DNA of 41,418 nucleotides from Bifidobacterium amazonense (GTDB lineage Bacteria; Actinomycetota; Actinomycetes; Actinomycetales; Bifidobacteriaceae). The notes under the pieces are model-generated. The model did not search any database. It was not told where the DNA came from and was given only the letters and a program-made list of their open reading frames with translations. Of the stretch, positions 33,336-40,706 are shown piece after piece. The position numbers were made by a program, and so were the translations under genes. The DNA lies in the NCBI RefSeq assembly GCF_018555435.2, contig NZ_JAFEJT020000026.1, forward strand, positions 1 to 41,418. The letters run 5' to 3'. The first letter of the stretch is position 1. Every line of letters starts with the position of its first letter.

Positions 33336-33869
33336 TCACTCGCCGAGTTCCTGCCTGAGCCACTGGCGTTCGGCGTCGATTTCCGCGTCGTGGACCGTGA
33401 TGATCGCGCGGCGGTACTTGTCGGTGACCTGATCGTTGTCGATCGGGCCTTCGCCGTCGCTGTAGAGCCGGCGTACGTCGGATTCAAGCAGGTCGAGACG
33501 GCGGCGCAGCACGGCGCGCCGGTCGGCCTCGTCGGGGATGACGGAGAGGAACGACATGACGACGGCCCATTTGGTGATGTTGGTGAGCATGTAGCCGCTG
33601 GTGTTTTTGAGCTCGTCGACGAGTTTTTCGCGGCCGGCGGGTTCGAGGTGGAATTCGCGCAGGCGGCGGCCGTTGACCACGTTGAAGGTCTCGCCGATGT
33701 AGCCGGCCTTGACGAATTTGTTCGTCACCGTGTGGAGCGTGCCGTCGGAGACGGCCTGCATGTAGCCCTGCAGCTGTTCCATCTTCTTGCGCAGGCGGTA
33801 TCCGCACAACGGCTCCTCGCTCAGGAAGCCGAGCGTCATGAGTTCTATCGTGTTCATCATATCGACCAT
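33336..33869 (-). CDS. PadR family transcriptional repressor
   Basis: The 177-residue protein has the PadR winged helix at residues about 5-85 (ELMTLGFLSEEPLCGYRLRKKM, TLHTVTNKFVKAGYI) and a C-terminal helical dimer domain (DLLESDVRRLYSDGEG onward). Met at 33860 or 33857 are alternative starts; the chosen Met directly follows an operator-like dyad. PadR proteins respond to phenolic acids or drugs. It is followed by an MFS pump on its own strand and faces a reductase gene on the other; operator dyads stand before both. Confidence 0.9.
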   Translation of the reverse strand: MVDMMNTIELMTLGFLSEEPLCGYRLRKKMEQLQGYMQAVSDGTLHTVTNKFVKAGYIGETFNVVNGRRLREFHLEPAGREKLVDELKNTSGYMLTNITKWAVVMSFLSVIPDEADRRAVLRRRLDLLESDVRRLYSDGEGPIDNDQVTDKYRRAIITVHDAEIDAERQWLRQELGE

Positions 33870-33870
33870 G

Positions 33871-33889
33871 ATATCTCAATTCGAGATAT
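33871..33889. promoter_or_regulatory. PadR operator, padR side
   Basis: ATATCTCAATTCGAGATAT has perfect 7-bp arms around five bases, the usual form of PadR boxes. It overlaps the region just before the padR start, consistent with self-repression. Confidence 0.75.
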
Positions 33890-33980
33890 CTCGGAACGAC
33901 ACGCCGAGCTCGGCCGGCGCACAACGACGCGCAATCGCCGGAATTCCAACGATCACGCACGCATCATAAATCTTTCCGAT

Positions 33981-34019
33981 ATATCTCAGTTTGAAATATC
34001 TCGTACCGAGGTGCATACT
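33981..34019 (+). promoter_or_regulatory. promoter and PadR operator of the Rossmann reductase gene
   Basis: ATATCTCAGTTTGAAATAT (33981-33999) matches the padR-side site in 16 of 19 bases. TTGAAA at 33991 and CATACT at 34014 are 17 bp apart, so the operator covers the -35. The following leader, about 34060-34115, is almost pure C and A (CAAC/CAAA words) and should be unstructured. The 324-bp gap 33870-34193 holds no gene. Confidence 0.7.
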
Positions 34020-34193
34020 GGCATCAACGCGAACGCAACGGCACCACGAACCTCCACCGCGGCGGTCGTAACAACAAACAAACAAACCAACCATCCGACC
34101 AACCAGCAACCAACCGCCAACGCGCACGGCACGCCACACATGGCACACCACACACGGCATGCGGCGCAGGCACACACCGAAAGGAACACCACC

Positions 34194-34814
34194 ATGAGCA
34201 CCATCACCATCTTCGGCGCAGGCAACATCGGCTCCGCGGTCGCGGGCATCGCCGTCAAGTCCGGCGCGAGCGTGCAGGTCATCGACCGCAACCCCGACAA
34301 GGCCACAGCGGCCGCGACGGGCGTCACCGGCGCGAAGTTCGGCGAGGCCACGATCAACGGCGACATCGTCGTGCTCGCCCTGCCGTTCCCGGCCTACGAC
34401 GAGGTCCTCGCCGCCTACGCCGACCAGCTGGCCGGCAAGACCGTGGTCGACGTGTCCAACCCGATCGACTTCACCACCTTCGACCTCGCCCTGCCGGAGG
34501 GCTTCAAGTCGGCCGCCGAATACGTGGCCGCCAAGCTGCCGGACAGCACCGTCGTCAAGGGCTTCAACACCACGTTCGCCGCGACGCTGGCCACCGGCGT
34601 CAACGACGGCGCGCCGACCGTCGTGCAGCTCGCCTCCGACGGCGAGGACGCCAAGAAGGCCGTCGCCGCGTTCATCGAGGCCGCGGGGCTCAAGACCGTG
34701 GACGCCGGCCCGCTCAAGCGCGCGCAGTACCTCGAGGGCTACGGCGCGCTGCAGATCATCCTCGGCGTGACCGAGCAGACCCCGTGGACCGGCGGCTTCA
34801 AGGTCGTCAAGTAG
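34194..34814 (+). CDS. NAD(P)-binding oxidoreductase, F420-reductase-like Rossmann protein
   Basis: The 206-residue protein begins with a Rossmann nucleotide site GAGNIG (8-13) and aligns with the NADPH-dependent F420-reductase domain family, including VVDVSNPID and VKGFNTTFA. Bifidobacteria are not known to make F420, so another flavin or keto substrate is more likely. The start follows AAAGGAA; the open frame continues far upstream but only as non-coding sequence. PadR boxes precede it, and a strong terminator follows. Confidence 0.85.
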   Translation: MSTITIFGAGNIGSAVAGIAVKSGASVQVIDRNPDKATAAATGVTGAKFGEATINGDIVVLALPFPAYDEVLAAYADQLAGKTVVDVSNPIDFTTFDLALPEGFKSAAEYVAAKLPDSTVVKGFNTTFAATLATGVNDGAPTVVQLASDGEDAKKAVAAFIEAAGLKTVDAGPLKRAQYLEGYGALQIILGVTEQTPWTGGFKVVK

Positions 34815-34844
34815 GCCGTCAAGTAACGGCTCAGACAACAAACA

Positions 34845-34888
34845 GGCCGTAGGTCGGCACGATCGAACGATCATGCCGACCTACGGCC
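34845..34888. terminator. bidirectional terminator between reductase and cupin genes
   Basis: GGCCGTAGGTCGGCA and its exact complement give a perfect 15-bp stem around a 14-base loop, placed between convergent genes. TT follows on the plus strand; CTGTTTGTTGTC follows on the minus strand. Confidence 0.85.
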
Positions 34889-34907
34889 TTACGTCGCCCA
34901 CAGCGAC

Positions 34908-35306
34908 TCACGCCAGCGCGCGGTAGGAGTCCTCGTCCACCGGCTCGAGCCATTCGGTCGAAGCGCCCTCGGCCTTGGGCATGACGGCCACGTGCGCGAA
35001 CGATTCGCTCGGCGCCGCGCCATGCCAGTGCTTGGTGTCCGGCGGAATGTAGGCCACGTCGCCGGGCTTGAGCTCGACCGGCCCCTGCCCTTCGATCTGG
35101 TAGTAGCCGCGCCCGCCCACGGCGAGCAGGATCTGGCAGATGCCGTGATGGATGTGCCAGTGGTTCGTGCAGCCCGGCTCGAACGTGACGTTCGCGACCG
35201 ACACCTGATCGTCCGCAGCCAGCGGCGCGAGATAGCTCTGGCCGTCGAAGTACTGCGCGAACGCGTCGTTCGGCTCGCCCAGCGGGAATGCGCTCGGATT
35301 GTCCAT
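34908..35306 (-). CDS. small cupin domain protein
   Basis: The 132-residue protein is a single cupin barrel. Motif 1 fits G45-x5-H51-x-H53-x4-Q58-x6-G65, with Gln where Glu is usual; motif 2 is PGDVAYIPPDTKHWH with His93. The likely metal ligands are His51, His53, Gln58 and His93. Such proteins bind a metal and act on small organic molecules; function here is unknown. The start follows GGAGGAG. A MerR-type promoter drives it, and the flavodoxin-fold gene is divergent. Confidence 0.85.
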   Translation of the reverse strand: MDNPSAFPLGEPNDAFAQYFDGQSYLAPLAADDQVSVANVTFEPGCTNHWHIHHGICQILLAVGGRGYYQIEGQGPVELKPGDVAYIPPDTKHWHGAAPSESFAHVAVMPKAEGASTEWLEPVDEDSYRALA

Positions 35307-35370
35307 GATGACTCCTCCCATGATGGTTCCGTACCGATGGCCGATCGGTCGATCGGCGGGTTCATCACCG

Positions 35371-35400
35371 ACGTTACGAACTTCGAGCGCTCGAAGTCAA
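35371..35400 (-). promoter_or_regulatory. MerR-type promoter before cupin gene
   Basis: On the minus strand TTGACT (35395-35400) and TAACGT (35371-35376) are 18 bp apart, and ACTTCGAGCGCTCGAAGT at 35380-35397 is a perfect 18-bp palindrome. Sequence and spacing match the promoter at 22211. Confidence 0.7.
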
Positions 35401-35522
35401 CGCACGTCCGCGAACATGCGCGGACCAATGAGCCGCCACGTTCGCCCAGAACGTACACGCTTGCCGCAACGGCGTGTCGTCTGAGAAAGTAATACCGATA
35501 GATATAGCTCGTTTCGTGGTAT

Positions 35523-35588
35523 TCCGGTCGCACTCCGGCAGCGATCCGGTGTCGTTCCGGCGGTATTCCGGAAGCAATTCCGGACCGG
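35523..35588. repeat. phased TCCGG array upstream of flavodoxin-fold gene
   Basis: TCCGG starts at 35523, 35534, 35545, 35556, 35567 and 35579: four steps of 11 bp and one of 12, with a CCGG at 35585. The intervening bases differ, so only the pentamer is repeated. The step is not a multiple of three, which speaks against coding. It ends about 40 bp before the gene start in a 322-bp gap that holds no other gene. Confidence 0.8.
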
Positions 35589-35628
35589 AAGACCACGCCA
35601 ATAACCCAATAACAAGGAGACGCAAATC

Positions 35629-36156
35629 ATGTCCAAGAAGACCCTGGTGCTCGTGTTCCACCCCGGCTTGAACACCCAGTCCCATGTCAACAAGACGCTG
35701 GCCGACGCGGCTGCGGAGCTCGACAACGTGACCGTGCGCGACGAGTACGCGCTCTACCCGGACGGCAAGATCGACGTCGCCGCGGAGCAGGCGGCCATCG
35801 AGGCGGCCGACCGCGTCGTCTTCCAGTTCCCGCTGTGGTGGTTCTCCTCCCCCGCGCTGCTCAAGACCTGGGAGGACGAGGTGCTGCAGCACGGCTGGGC
35901 GTACGGCTCCGAGGGCCACGCGTTCGAGGGCAAGGAGTTCCAGGTGGCCGTCTCCACCGGCTCCCCGGAGGCGAACTACCAGCCGGACGGCGCGAACAAG
36001 TTCGTGATCGACCAGGTGCTGGTCCCGTTCCAGGGCACCGCCAACTACATCAGCGCGACGTGGGTCAAGCCGTTCGTCACGTTCGGCGCGTTCGGCATCA
36101 CCGATGAGGCGCTGGCCGAGGCCGCGAAGAACTATCAGGCGGCACTCGCCAAGTAA
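35629..36156 (+). CDS. flavodoxin-fold NAD(P)H oxidoreductase (quinone reductase/KefF family)
   Basis: The 175-residue protein matches the flavodoxin-like NAD(P)H:quinone oxidoreductase family. FHPGLNTQSHVNKTL (10-24) is the flavin-phosphate loop and FQFPLWWFSSPALLKTWEDEV (65-85) the second flavin loop and dimer helix. It likely reduces quinones or electrophiles with NAD(P)H by two electrons. The start follows AAGGAG. It is divergent from the cupin gene, with the TCCGG array between, and is followed by a terminator. Confidence 0.9.
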   Translation: MSKKTLVLVFHPGLNTQSHVNKTLADAAAELDNVTVRDEYALYPDGKIDVAAEQAAIEAADRVVFQFPLWWFSSPALLKTWEDEVLQHGWAYGSEGHAFEGKEFQVAVSTGSPEANYQPDGANKFVIDQVLVPFQGTANYISATWVKPFVTFGAFGITDEALAEAAKNYQAALAK

Positions 36157-36211
36157 CGCGGCGGCACGTCCGCAAGGACGCGACGCGCACGCATACGCAT
36201 ATACGCAGGGG

Positions 36212-36251
36212 CCGGTTCCCGGGATCGTCGTCTGGACGTCCCGGAAACCGG
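36212..36251 (+). terminator. terminator of flavodoxin-fold gene
   Basis: CCGGTTCCCGGGA pairs with TCCCGGAAACCGG (12 of 13) around a 14-base loop; TTTT follows at 36263. Confidence 0.65.
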
Positions 36252-36285
36252 ACCCTGTTCGCTTTTCCGGCAATTCGGCGGCGGC

Positions 36286-36393
36286 TCAGCGGCGCCACTT
36301 CTCGCCCATGCTGAGGAACGATTCGACGCTGTAGCCGTCGTTGCGCCCGCCGAAGCAGCTATGGCCGGTGTCGAGCGCGGCGATGACGGCCAT
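36286..36393 (-). CDS. small hypothetical protein, 35 residues
   Basis: A 35-codon frame starts with ATG preceded by AAGGAAAGGAACCGCC, a strong ribosome site at good spacing, and reads MAVIAALDTGHSCFGG near the start and ends SMGEKWRR. I do not recognise it. It holds one Cys and no membrane segment. It lies 73 bp after the third MFS gene on the same strand, so it may be co-transcribed. It could also be the remnant of a longer gene. Confidence 0.5.
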   Translation of the reverse strand: MAVIAALDTGHSCFGGRNDGYSVESFLSMGEKWRR

Positions 36394-36402
36394 GGCGGTT
36401 CC

Positions 36403-36446
36403 TTTCCTTGAATTTCCGGGGTTTCCGTGGTTTCCCTATGGTTTCC
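36403..36446 (-). repeat. phased GGAAA (TTTCC) array before small gene
   Basis: TTTCC on the plus strand starts at 36403, 36413, 36422, 36431 and 36442: steps of 10, 9, 9 and 11 bp. On the coding strand of the small gene this is a run of GGAAA words in its leader, the last serving as the ribosome site. Confidence 0.6.
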
Positions 36447-36466
36447 TGCTGACTATTCTGCCGCCG

Positions 36467-37828
36467 CTACCGTTCCCGCCATCGCGTCAGCTCGAAGACG
36501 AGCACGTACGCGAGCAGCAGCGCGGAGGCGAGGAAGACGGATCGCAGCGCCGCGGTGAGCGACGGCAGGAACGTGGCGATGACGCCGAACACGGCCACGC
36601 CGATCGCACCGCCGACCTGGCGGAACGTGTTGAACATGGCGGAGGCGATGCCGGCCTGCGCGGGGTCGACCGAGCGCAGCACGACGCCGGCCGCGGCGGG
36701 CGTGGTGATGGCCGCGCCGAAGCCGACGATGCTCAGCCCGGCCGCGATCACCCATACCGGGATCGGCGCGGGGGTGAGGAATTCGAACAGGAATCCGACG
36801 ATCATGATCGACAGTCCCAGCGTGATCGAGAAGCGCGCGCCGTGCGCGGTGATGATGCGCCCGCCGAGCAGGTTGCCGGCGATCGTGACGAACGCGGACG
36901 GCACGAATACGAGTCCGGCCGCGAACGCGCCCATGTGCAGCTCGTTCTGCAGGAACATCGTGCAGATGAACACCATGCCGTACCAGTTGAAGATCATGAT
37001 GAAACCGATCTGCAGCGCGACCTGCATGCCGCGGATGCGGAACAGGCCGAGCGGCATCATCGGAGCCGCGACCCGGCTTTGGCTGATGACGAACAGAACG
37101 AGCGCCGCCACGCCGACCTCCAGCAGCACGAGCGTCGCCGGCGCGGCCAGTCCGATCGAACCGATTTCGATGATGCCGGCGACCAGTACGCTCAATCCGA
37201 TCAACGCGAGCGTCTGACCGATCCAGTCGAAGCGGATCGGCCGGCGCGGCGAGGCTGCGATGCGTGGGGCGAGCGAGAGGATGAGCAGGCAGAACGGCAC
37301 GTTGATCGCGAACACGAAGCTCCAGTGGATCGGCGTGAGCAGTCCGCCGAGCAGCGGGCCGACGGCGGAGGCCGAAGCGCCGCCCGCGCCCCATAATGCG
37401 AGCGCCCACGCGCGCCGCCGCGGATTCGGGTTGGCTTCGTTGATGAGCGCCATCGAGGCCGGCAGGATCAGCGCGGACGCGACGCCGAGCGCGCAACGTC
37501 CGAACACGAGCGCGCCCATCGACCATGCGAAGGTGCAGAACAGCGAGGCCGCGCCGAACAGGGCCGCGCCGATGAGGAACACGCGTTTGGCGCCGAACCG
37601 GTCGGACAGGCTGCCCGCGAGCAGCAGCAGCGCGGCGAACAGCAGCGTGTAGCCGTCCACGACCCACTGCTGGACGGCCATGTCGCCGCCGAGGTCGGCC
37701 GCGATGGTGGGCAGGGCGACGTTGACGATGAGCACGTCCATGCCGGCGAGGAACGAGGCGATGGCCGCGGCCGCGGTGGCGGCGATGGGCGTCGCCGAGG
37801 AGAATTCGGATGACACGTGCTGCTCCAT
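36467..37828 (-). CDS. MFS transporter, DHA2 type, divergent from LysR gene
   Basis: The 453-residue protein starts with MDVLIVNVALPTIAADLG near residue 30, the DHA2 motif D1, followed by QQWVVDGYTLLFAALLLLAG and GRCALGVASALILPASM (motif C region). About twelve to fourteen hydrophobic segments are seen. No clear ribosome site precedes the chosen Met. It is divergent from a LysR regulator whose likely operators lie in the 148-bp gap between them. Probable drug or metabolite exporter. Confidence 0.88.
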   Translation of the reverse strand: MEQHVSSEFSSATPIAATAAAAIASFLAGMDVLIVNVALPTIAADLGGDMAVQQWVVDGYTLLFAALLLLAGSLSDRFGAKRVFLIGAALFGAASLFCTFAWSMGALVFGRCALGVASALILPASMALINEANPNPRRRAWALALWGAGGASASAVGPLLGGLLTPIHWSFVFAINVPFCLLILSLAPRIAASPRRPIRFDWIGQTLALIGLSVLVAGIIEIGSIGLAAPATLVLLEVGVAALVLFVISQSRVAAPMMPLGLFRIRGMQVALQIGFIMIFNWYGMVFICTMFLQNELHMGAFAAGLVFVPSAFVTIAGNLLGGRIITAHGARFSITLGLSIMIVGFLFEFLTPAPIPVWVIAAGLSIVGFGAAITTPAAAGVVLRSVDPAQAGIASAMFNTFRQVGGAIGVAVFGVIATFLPSLTAALRSVFLASALLLAYVLVFELTRWRER

Positions 37829-37837
37829 GATGGGTGA

Positions 37838-37863
37838 CTCGATGCGTGATCTCGATGCGTGAT
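37838..37863. repeat. 13-bp tandem duplication in LysR/MFS gap
   Basis: CTCGATGCGTGAT occurs twice in tandem at 37838-37850 and 37851-37863, followed by a third CTC. It lies in the 5' leader of the MFS gene. Confidence 0.65.
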
Positions 37864-37932
37864 CTCTTAGTTGTTGCGCAGTACATGATAGTGTGGCGGT
37901 CCGTTGCCGTGACTGGGTTTGCGCGTGCTTAT

Positions 37933-37951
37933 GGTTTATTCTGTATAAACC
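37933..37951. promoter_or_regulatory. LysR-type operator
   Basis: GGTTTAT and ATAAACC are perfect 7-bp arms around five bases, a T-N11-A type LysR box, 25 bp before the LysR start and about 105 bp before the MFS start. It fits control of both divergent genes. Confidence 0.6.
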
Positions 37952-37976
37952 GTTGGTTGATACGAAGGGGGCACGC

Positions 37977-38894
37977 ATGTACGATCGCAGGCTTGACGCG
38001 GTGATCGCCGCGGCGGACACCGGCAGTTTCGCGCAGGCCGCACGCCGGCTGCACATTTCGACGCCCGCGCTCGCCAAACAGGTCAACACGTTCGAGAGGG
38101 AATACGGCCTCACGCTGTTCGTCCGGTCGCGCAGCGGCGTCGCGCCCACGCCGGCCGGCGAGGAGTTCATCGACGACGCCCGCCTGATCGTACGCCAATG
38201 CGAGGAGATCATGCGCCGTGCACGCCGGCGCGGCGCCGAATCGGACATCGACGTCGTCCGTCTCGGCGTTTCGATCCTGCGCTCCGGCCGTCGCATCCTC
38301 GACCTGTGGCAACGAGACGCGGGCCATCATCCGGAGCTCAGGCTGGAGCTCGTCCCCATCCCCGACGACACGACCGCCATCGACGACATCATCGACCATC
38401 TGGGCGACGGCATCGACATGGTCTCCACCGCGTTCGACGCCGGCTATTGGAACGGCGTGTGCGGCACGCTGATCCTCGACCGGGAGCCGTTGTGCGTCGC
38501 CGTCCCGCGCAATCATCCGCTCGCCCGCCGTGCGCGGCTCACGCTCGACGATCTCGCCGGCGAGCGCATCCGCACCATCCGCCGTCATCACGGCGGCAAC
38601 GACGCGACGCGCGATCTGCTCGAATCATATCCCGGCATCACGCTGGTCGACATCGACCATTACGACCTCGACACGCTCAACGACTGCGCGCAGTCCGGCG
38701 ACCTGCTCATCTCCAAGCCGATGTGGAACGACGTGCACCCCCAGCTCGTCAACGTTCCCGTCGACTGGCCCACGCCGCTCGAGCTCTCGTACGGCCTGCT
38801 CTACCCGCTCGATCCCTCCCCCGCCGTCGCCGCGTTCGTCGCCCGCATCGCCGAACTCAACCGGCGGTTCGCGGCGTCGATGCCCGGCCGGTGA
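37977..38894 (+). CDS. LysR family transcriptional regulator
   Basis: The 305-residue protein has the LysR winged helix at residues 2-60 (RLDAVIAAADTGSFAQAARRLHISTPALAKQVNTFE) and a two-lobed effector domain. The start follows AAGGGGG and puts the helix-turn-helix at the usual position; an upstream open frame was rejected. It is divergent from a DHA2 pump and is expected to activate it when a small ligand binds. Confidence 0.9.
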   Translation: MYDRRLDAVIAAADTGSFAQAARRLHISTPALAKQVNTFEREYGLTLFVRSRSGVAPTPAGEEFIDDARLIVRQCEEIMRRARRRGAESDIDVVRLGVSILRSGRRILDLWQRDAGHHPELRLELVPIPDDTTAIDDIIDHLGDGIDMVSTAFDAGYWNGVCGTLILDREPLCVAVPRNHPLARRARLTLDDLAGERIRTIRRHHGGNDATRDLLESYPGITLVDIDHYDLDTLNDCAQSGDLLISKPMWNDVHPQLVNVPVDWPTPLELSYGLLYPLDPSPAVAAFVARIAELNRRFAASMPGR

Positions 38895-38965
38895 TCGGAC
38901 CGTCGAAACAGCCGGAAACGCCATCGGCTGTGAGCGCTACCATAGAAGTCGTGGGGAATGATTCC

Positions 38966-40636
38966 ATGACGATCACGACGATCATGAAGATGAATAATAT
39001 GGGTAGCGAACAAGAAGACAATCAGCAGAATCCGAACGAAAACAACGCGAACGGCGTCGACCGCGCGTGGCTGACCAAGGCCAAGGAGACCATCGGCCAG
39101 TGGGCGTACATCATGCTGCGCGACGCCGACGACCACGACATCGATTGGGACTGGGTGCGTTCGCTCGACCTCGAGCACGGCATCGGCGTCGCGACCGCGG
39201 CCGATCTGGAGCCGGGCGCGGCGATCGGCGTGCATGACCTGCTCAAGGCCGATCTGGAGATCCGCGACCGGCTCGAGGCGATCATCGCGAAGATGAGCAT
39301 GGTGTTCATGCGCGATTTCGACCGTCATATCAAGACGTACGAGCTGCCGCGCGCGCTCGCGTACGCGGACCGTCGGCTCACCGATCAGATCGACCTGCTG
39401 CGCGACCGCGGCGTCGCGGAGGGACTGTGGACGGTGACGGACGAGGATCGCGAGCGCGTGACCGTGCCCGTACTGCACGCGGCCGACGGCAGCGGACTGA
39501 CCGACGACGATCTGGCCGACGTGCAGGATCGCACGGCCGAGATCGTCAACGCGCGTGCGGAGAAGCGCAAGGCTGACCGCGAGAAGCGCGAGGAGTCCCG
39601 TCACGAACGCCGGATGGCGCTGTTCGAGGCGGACGAGAAGCATTACGGTTCGGTCGAGGCCGGCCCGGACGAGTCGGCGCCGGCCGATTCGAGTTCGGAC
39701 GCGGGCAGTCCGGACTATCTGATCGAGGGACAGCCGGTCATCAACGACGACAATCCGGCCGTGCCGAACGTCGAACAGGAGCACGTCGACGAAACCGCGG
39801 TGCCGGAGATGCGTTACGAGAAGTCGCGTCACGCGGCGGCCGAGCATGTGGCCGCGCGGGCCGCCGCCGCGCCGAAGGACTACTGGCGCGAGGTGTATCT
39901 GCCCGGCCGCGACGTGGACAACGTGATGGGCATCGACCTGGAGACAAACGGCACCGAACCGTACCGCGCGTACATCATCGACGTCGGCTTCGAATACATG
40001 AACATGAAGTCGTCGCGCCCGACCCAGCTGCCCGACGACTACCGGTACGACAAGGACTACTACGAGTCCGGCGACGCGTACGACCAGCACCGCTTCTCGT
40101 TCGGCGTGACCCCCGAGGCGGCGCGGCACGGCAATGAGTTCATCATCCAGCTGACCGGCATCGACATCAGCCAGCGCACGGGTGCCGGGTTCCCGCTGTT
40201 CGACGAGGATCCGGCCGCGCAGGCCGACCTGCTCAGGCGTCTGACCACGCAGCCGTTCGTGGCGCATATGGCCACGTTCGAGCACAGCTTCTTCATGCTC
40301 AACGTGGCCGGCTATGCGGAGGCGTACCGCAACGGGCATGTGACGATCATCGACACGCTGCCGATGAGCCGCCTGTGGGACGAGGGTTCGGTGCCCTGCG
40401 AGGGCCATCCGGACGGCGACAACACGCTCGACGCGTACGCCAAGCGTCAGGGCGCGCTGCGCGAGGATGACGCGGAACGCCATCTGGGCCTTGAGGACAC
40501 GCATATCATGCTGCTCGCGATGAAGCATCACCTCACGCAGCTCAAGGCCGAGGCGCGCGGACCGTGGGGTCCGGGCGGCAAGGCGGGCGTCGGCGGCAAG
40601 CGCATCGTCAACTACCGCCGGCGCCGTCGCTGGTAG
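38966..40636 (+). CDS. DEDDh-type 3'-5' exonuclease domain protein with long N-terminal region
   Basis: The protein (about 556 residues) has an uncharacterised N-terminal helical part (30-130), a charged helical stretch (195-225), an acidic linker (225-285) and a C-terminal DnaQ-like domain from about 318. Exo I is DLE (Asp324, Glu326), exo II is AHMATFEHSFF with Glu439 where Asp is usual, and exo III has His506 and Asp511. The C-terminus is Gly-rich then Arg-rich, probably binding nucleic acid. GGGGA lies before the chosen Met; Met8, 9 or 12 are alternatives. It stands alone between the LysR and 6-phosphogluconate dehydrogenase genes. DNA or RNA as substrate cannot be decided. Confidence 0.75.
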   Translation: MTITTIMKMNNMGSEQEDNQQNPNENNANGVDRAWLTKAKETIGQWAYIMLRDADDHDIDWDWVRSLDLEHGIGVATAADLEPGAAIGVHDLLKADLEIRDRLEAIIAKMSMVFMRDFDRHIKTYELPRALAYADRRLTDQIDLLRDRGVAEGLWTVTDEDRERVTVPVLHAADGSGLTDDDLADVQDRTAEIVNARAEKRKADREKREESRHERRMALFEADEKHYGSVEAGPDESAPADSSSDAGSPDYLIEGQPVINDDNPAVPNVEQEHVDETAVPEMRYEKSRHAAAEHVAARAAAAPKDYWREVYLPGRDVDNVMGIDLETNGTEPYRAYIIDVGFEYMNMKSSRPTQLPDDYRYDKDYYESGDAYDQHRFSFGVTPEAARHGNEFIIQLTGIDISQRTGAGFPLFDEDPAAQADLLRRLTTQPFVAHMATFEHSFFMLNVAGYAEAYRNGHVTIIDTLPMSRLWDEGSVPCEGHPDGDNTLDAYAKRQGALREDDAERHLGLEDTHIMLLAMKHHLTQLKAEARGPWGPGGKAGVGGKRIVNYRRRRRW

Positions 40637-40704
40637 GCGGTCTGCCGCCGGTAGACTGCCGGCAGACCGCCCGACCGACAGACCGCCCTGTCGTCAGACC
40701 GCCC
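40637..40704. repeat. hairpin and 16-bp tandem repeats at convergent gene ends
   Basis: GCGGTCTGCCG (40637-40647) and its complement (40660-40670) form a perfect 11-bp stem with a 12-base loop, right after the exonuclease stop. CAGACCGCCC then occurs at 40663, 40679 and 40695, exact 16-bp steps. Without a T-run, this may be a terminator or a small expanding repeat. Confidence 0.75.
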
Positions 40705-40706
40705 GC

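Noticed and set aside
33285..34193. Upstream extension of the Rossmann reductase frame
   Set aside because: It runs antisense to padR and through its operators and promoter; GxGxxG normally lies at the N-terminus.
34889..35596. 235-codon frame on the minus strand over the cupin gene
   Set aside because: Ser/Arg/Thr-rich shadow; the cupin frame has intact metal-binding motifs and a good ribosome site.
35474..35671. 65-codon frame across the TCCGG array
   Set aside because: The 11-bp step is out of register with codons, and the frame overlaps the strong start of the flavodoxin-fold gene.
38198..38965. Upstream extension of the exonuclease frame
   Set aside because: It overlaps the LysR gene in another frame and is Arg/Pro-rich; a ribosome site marks the start near 38966.
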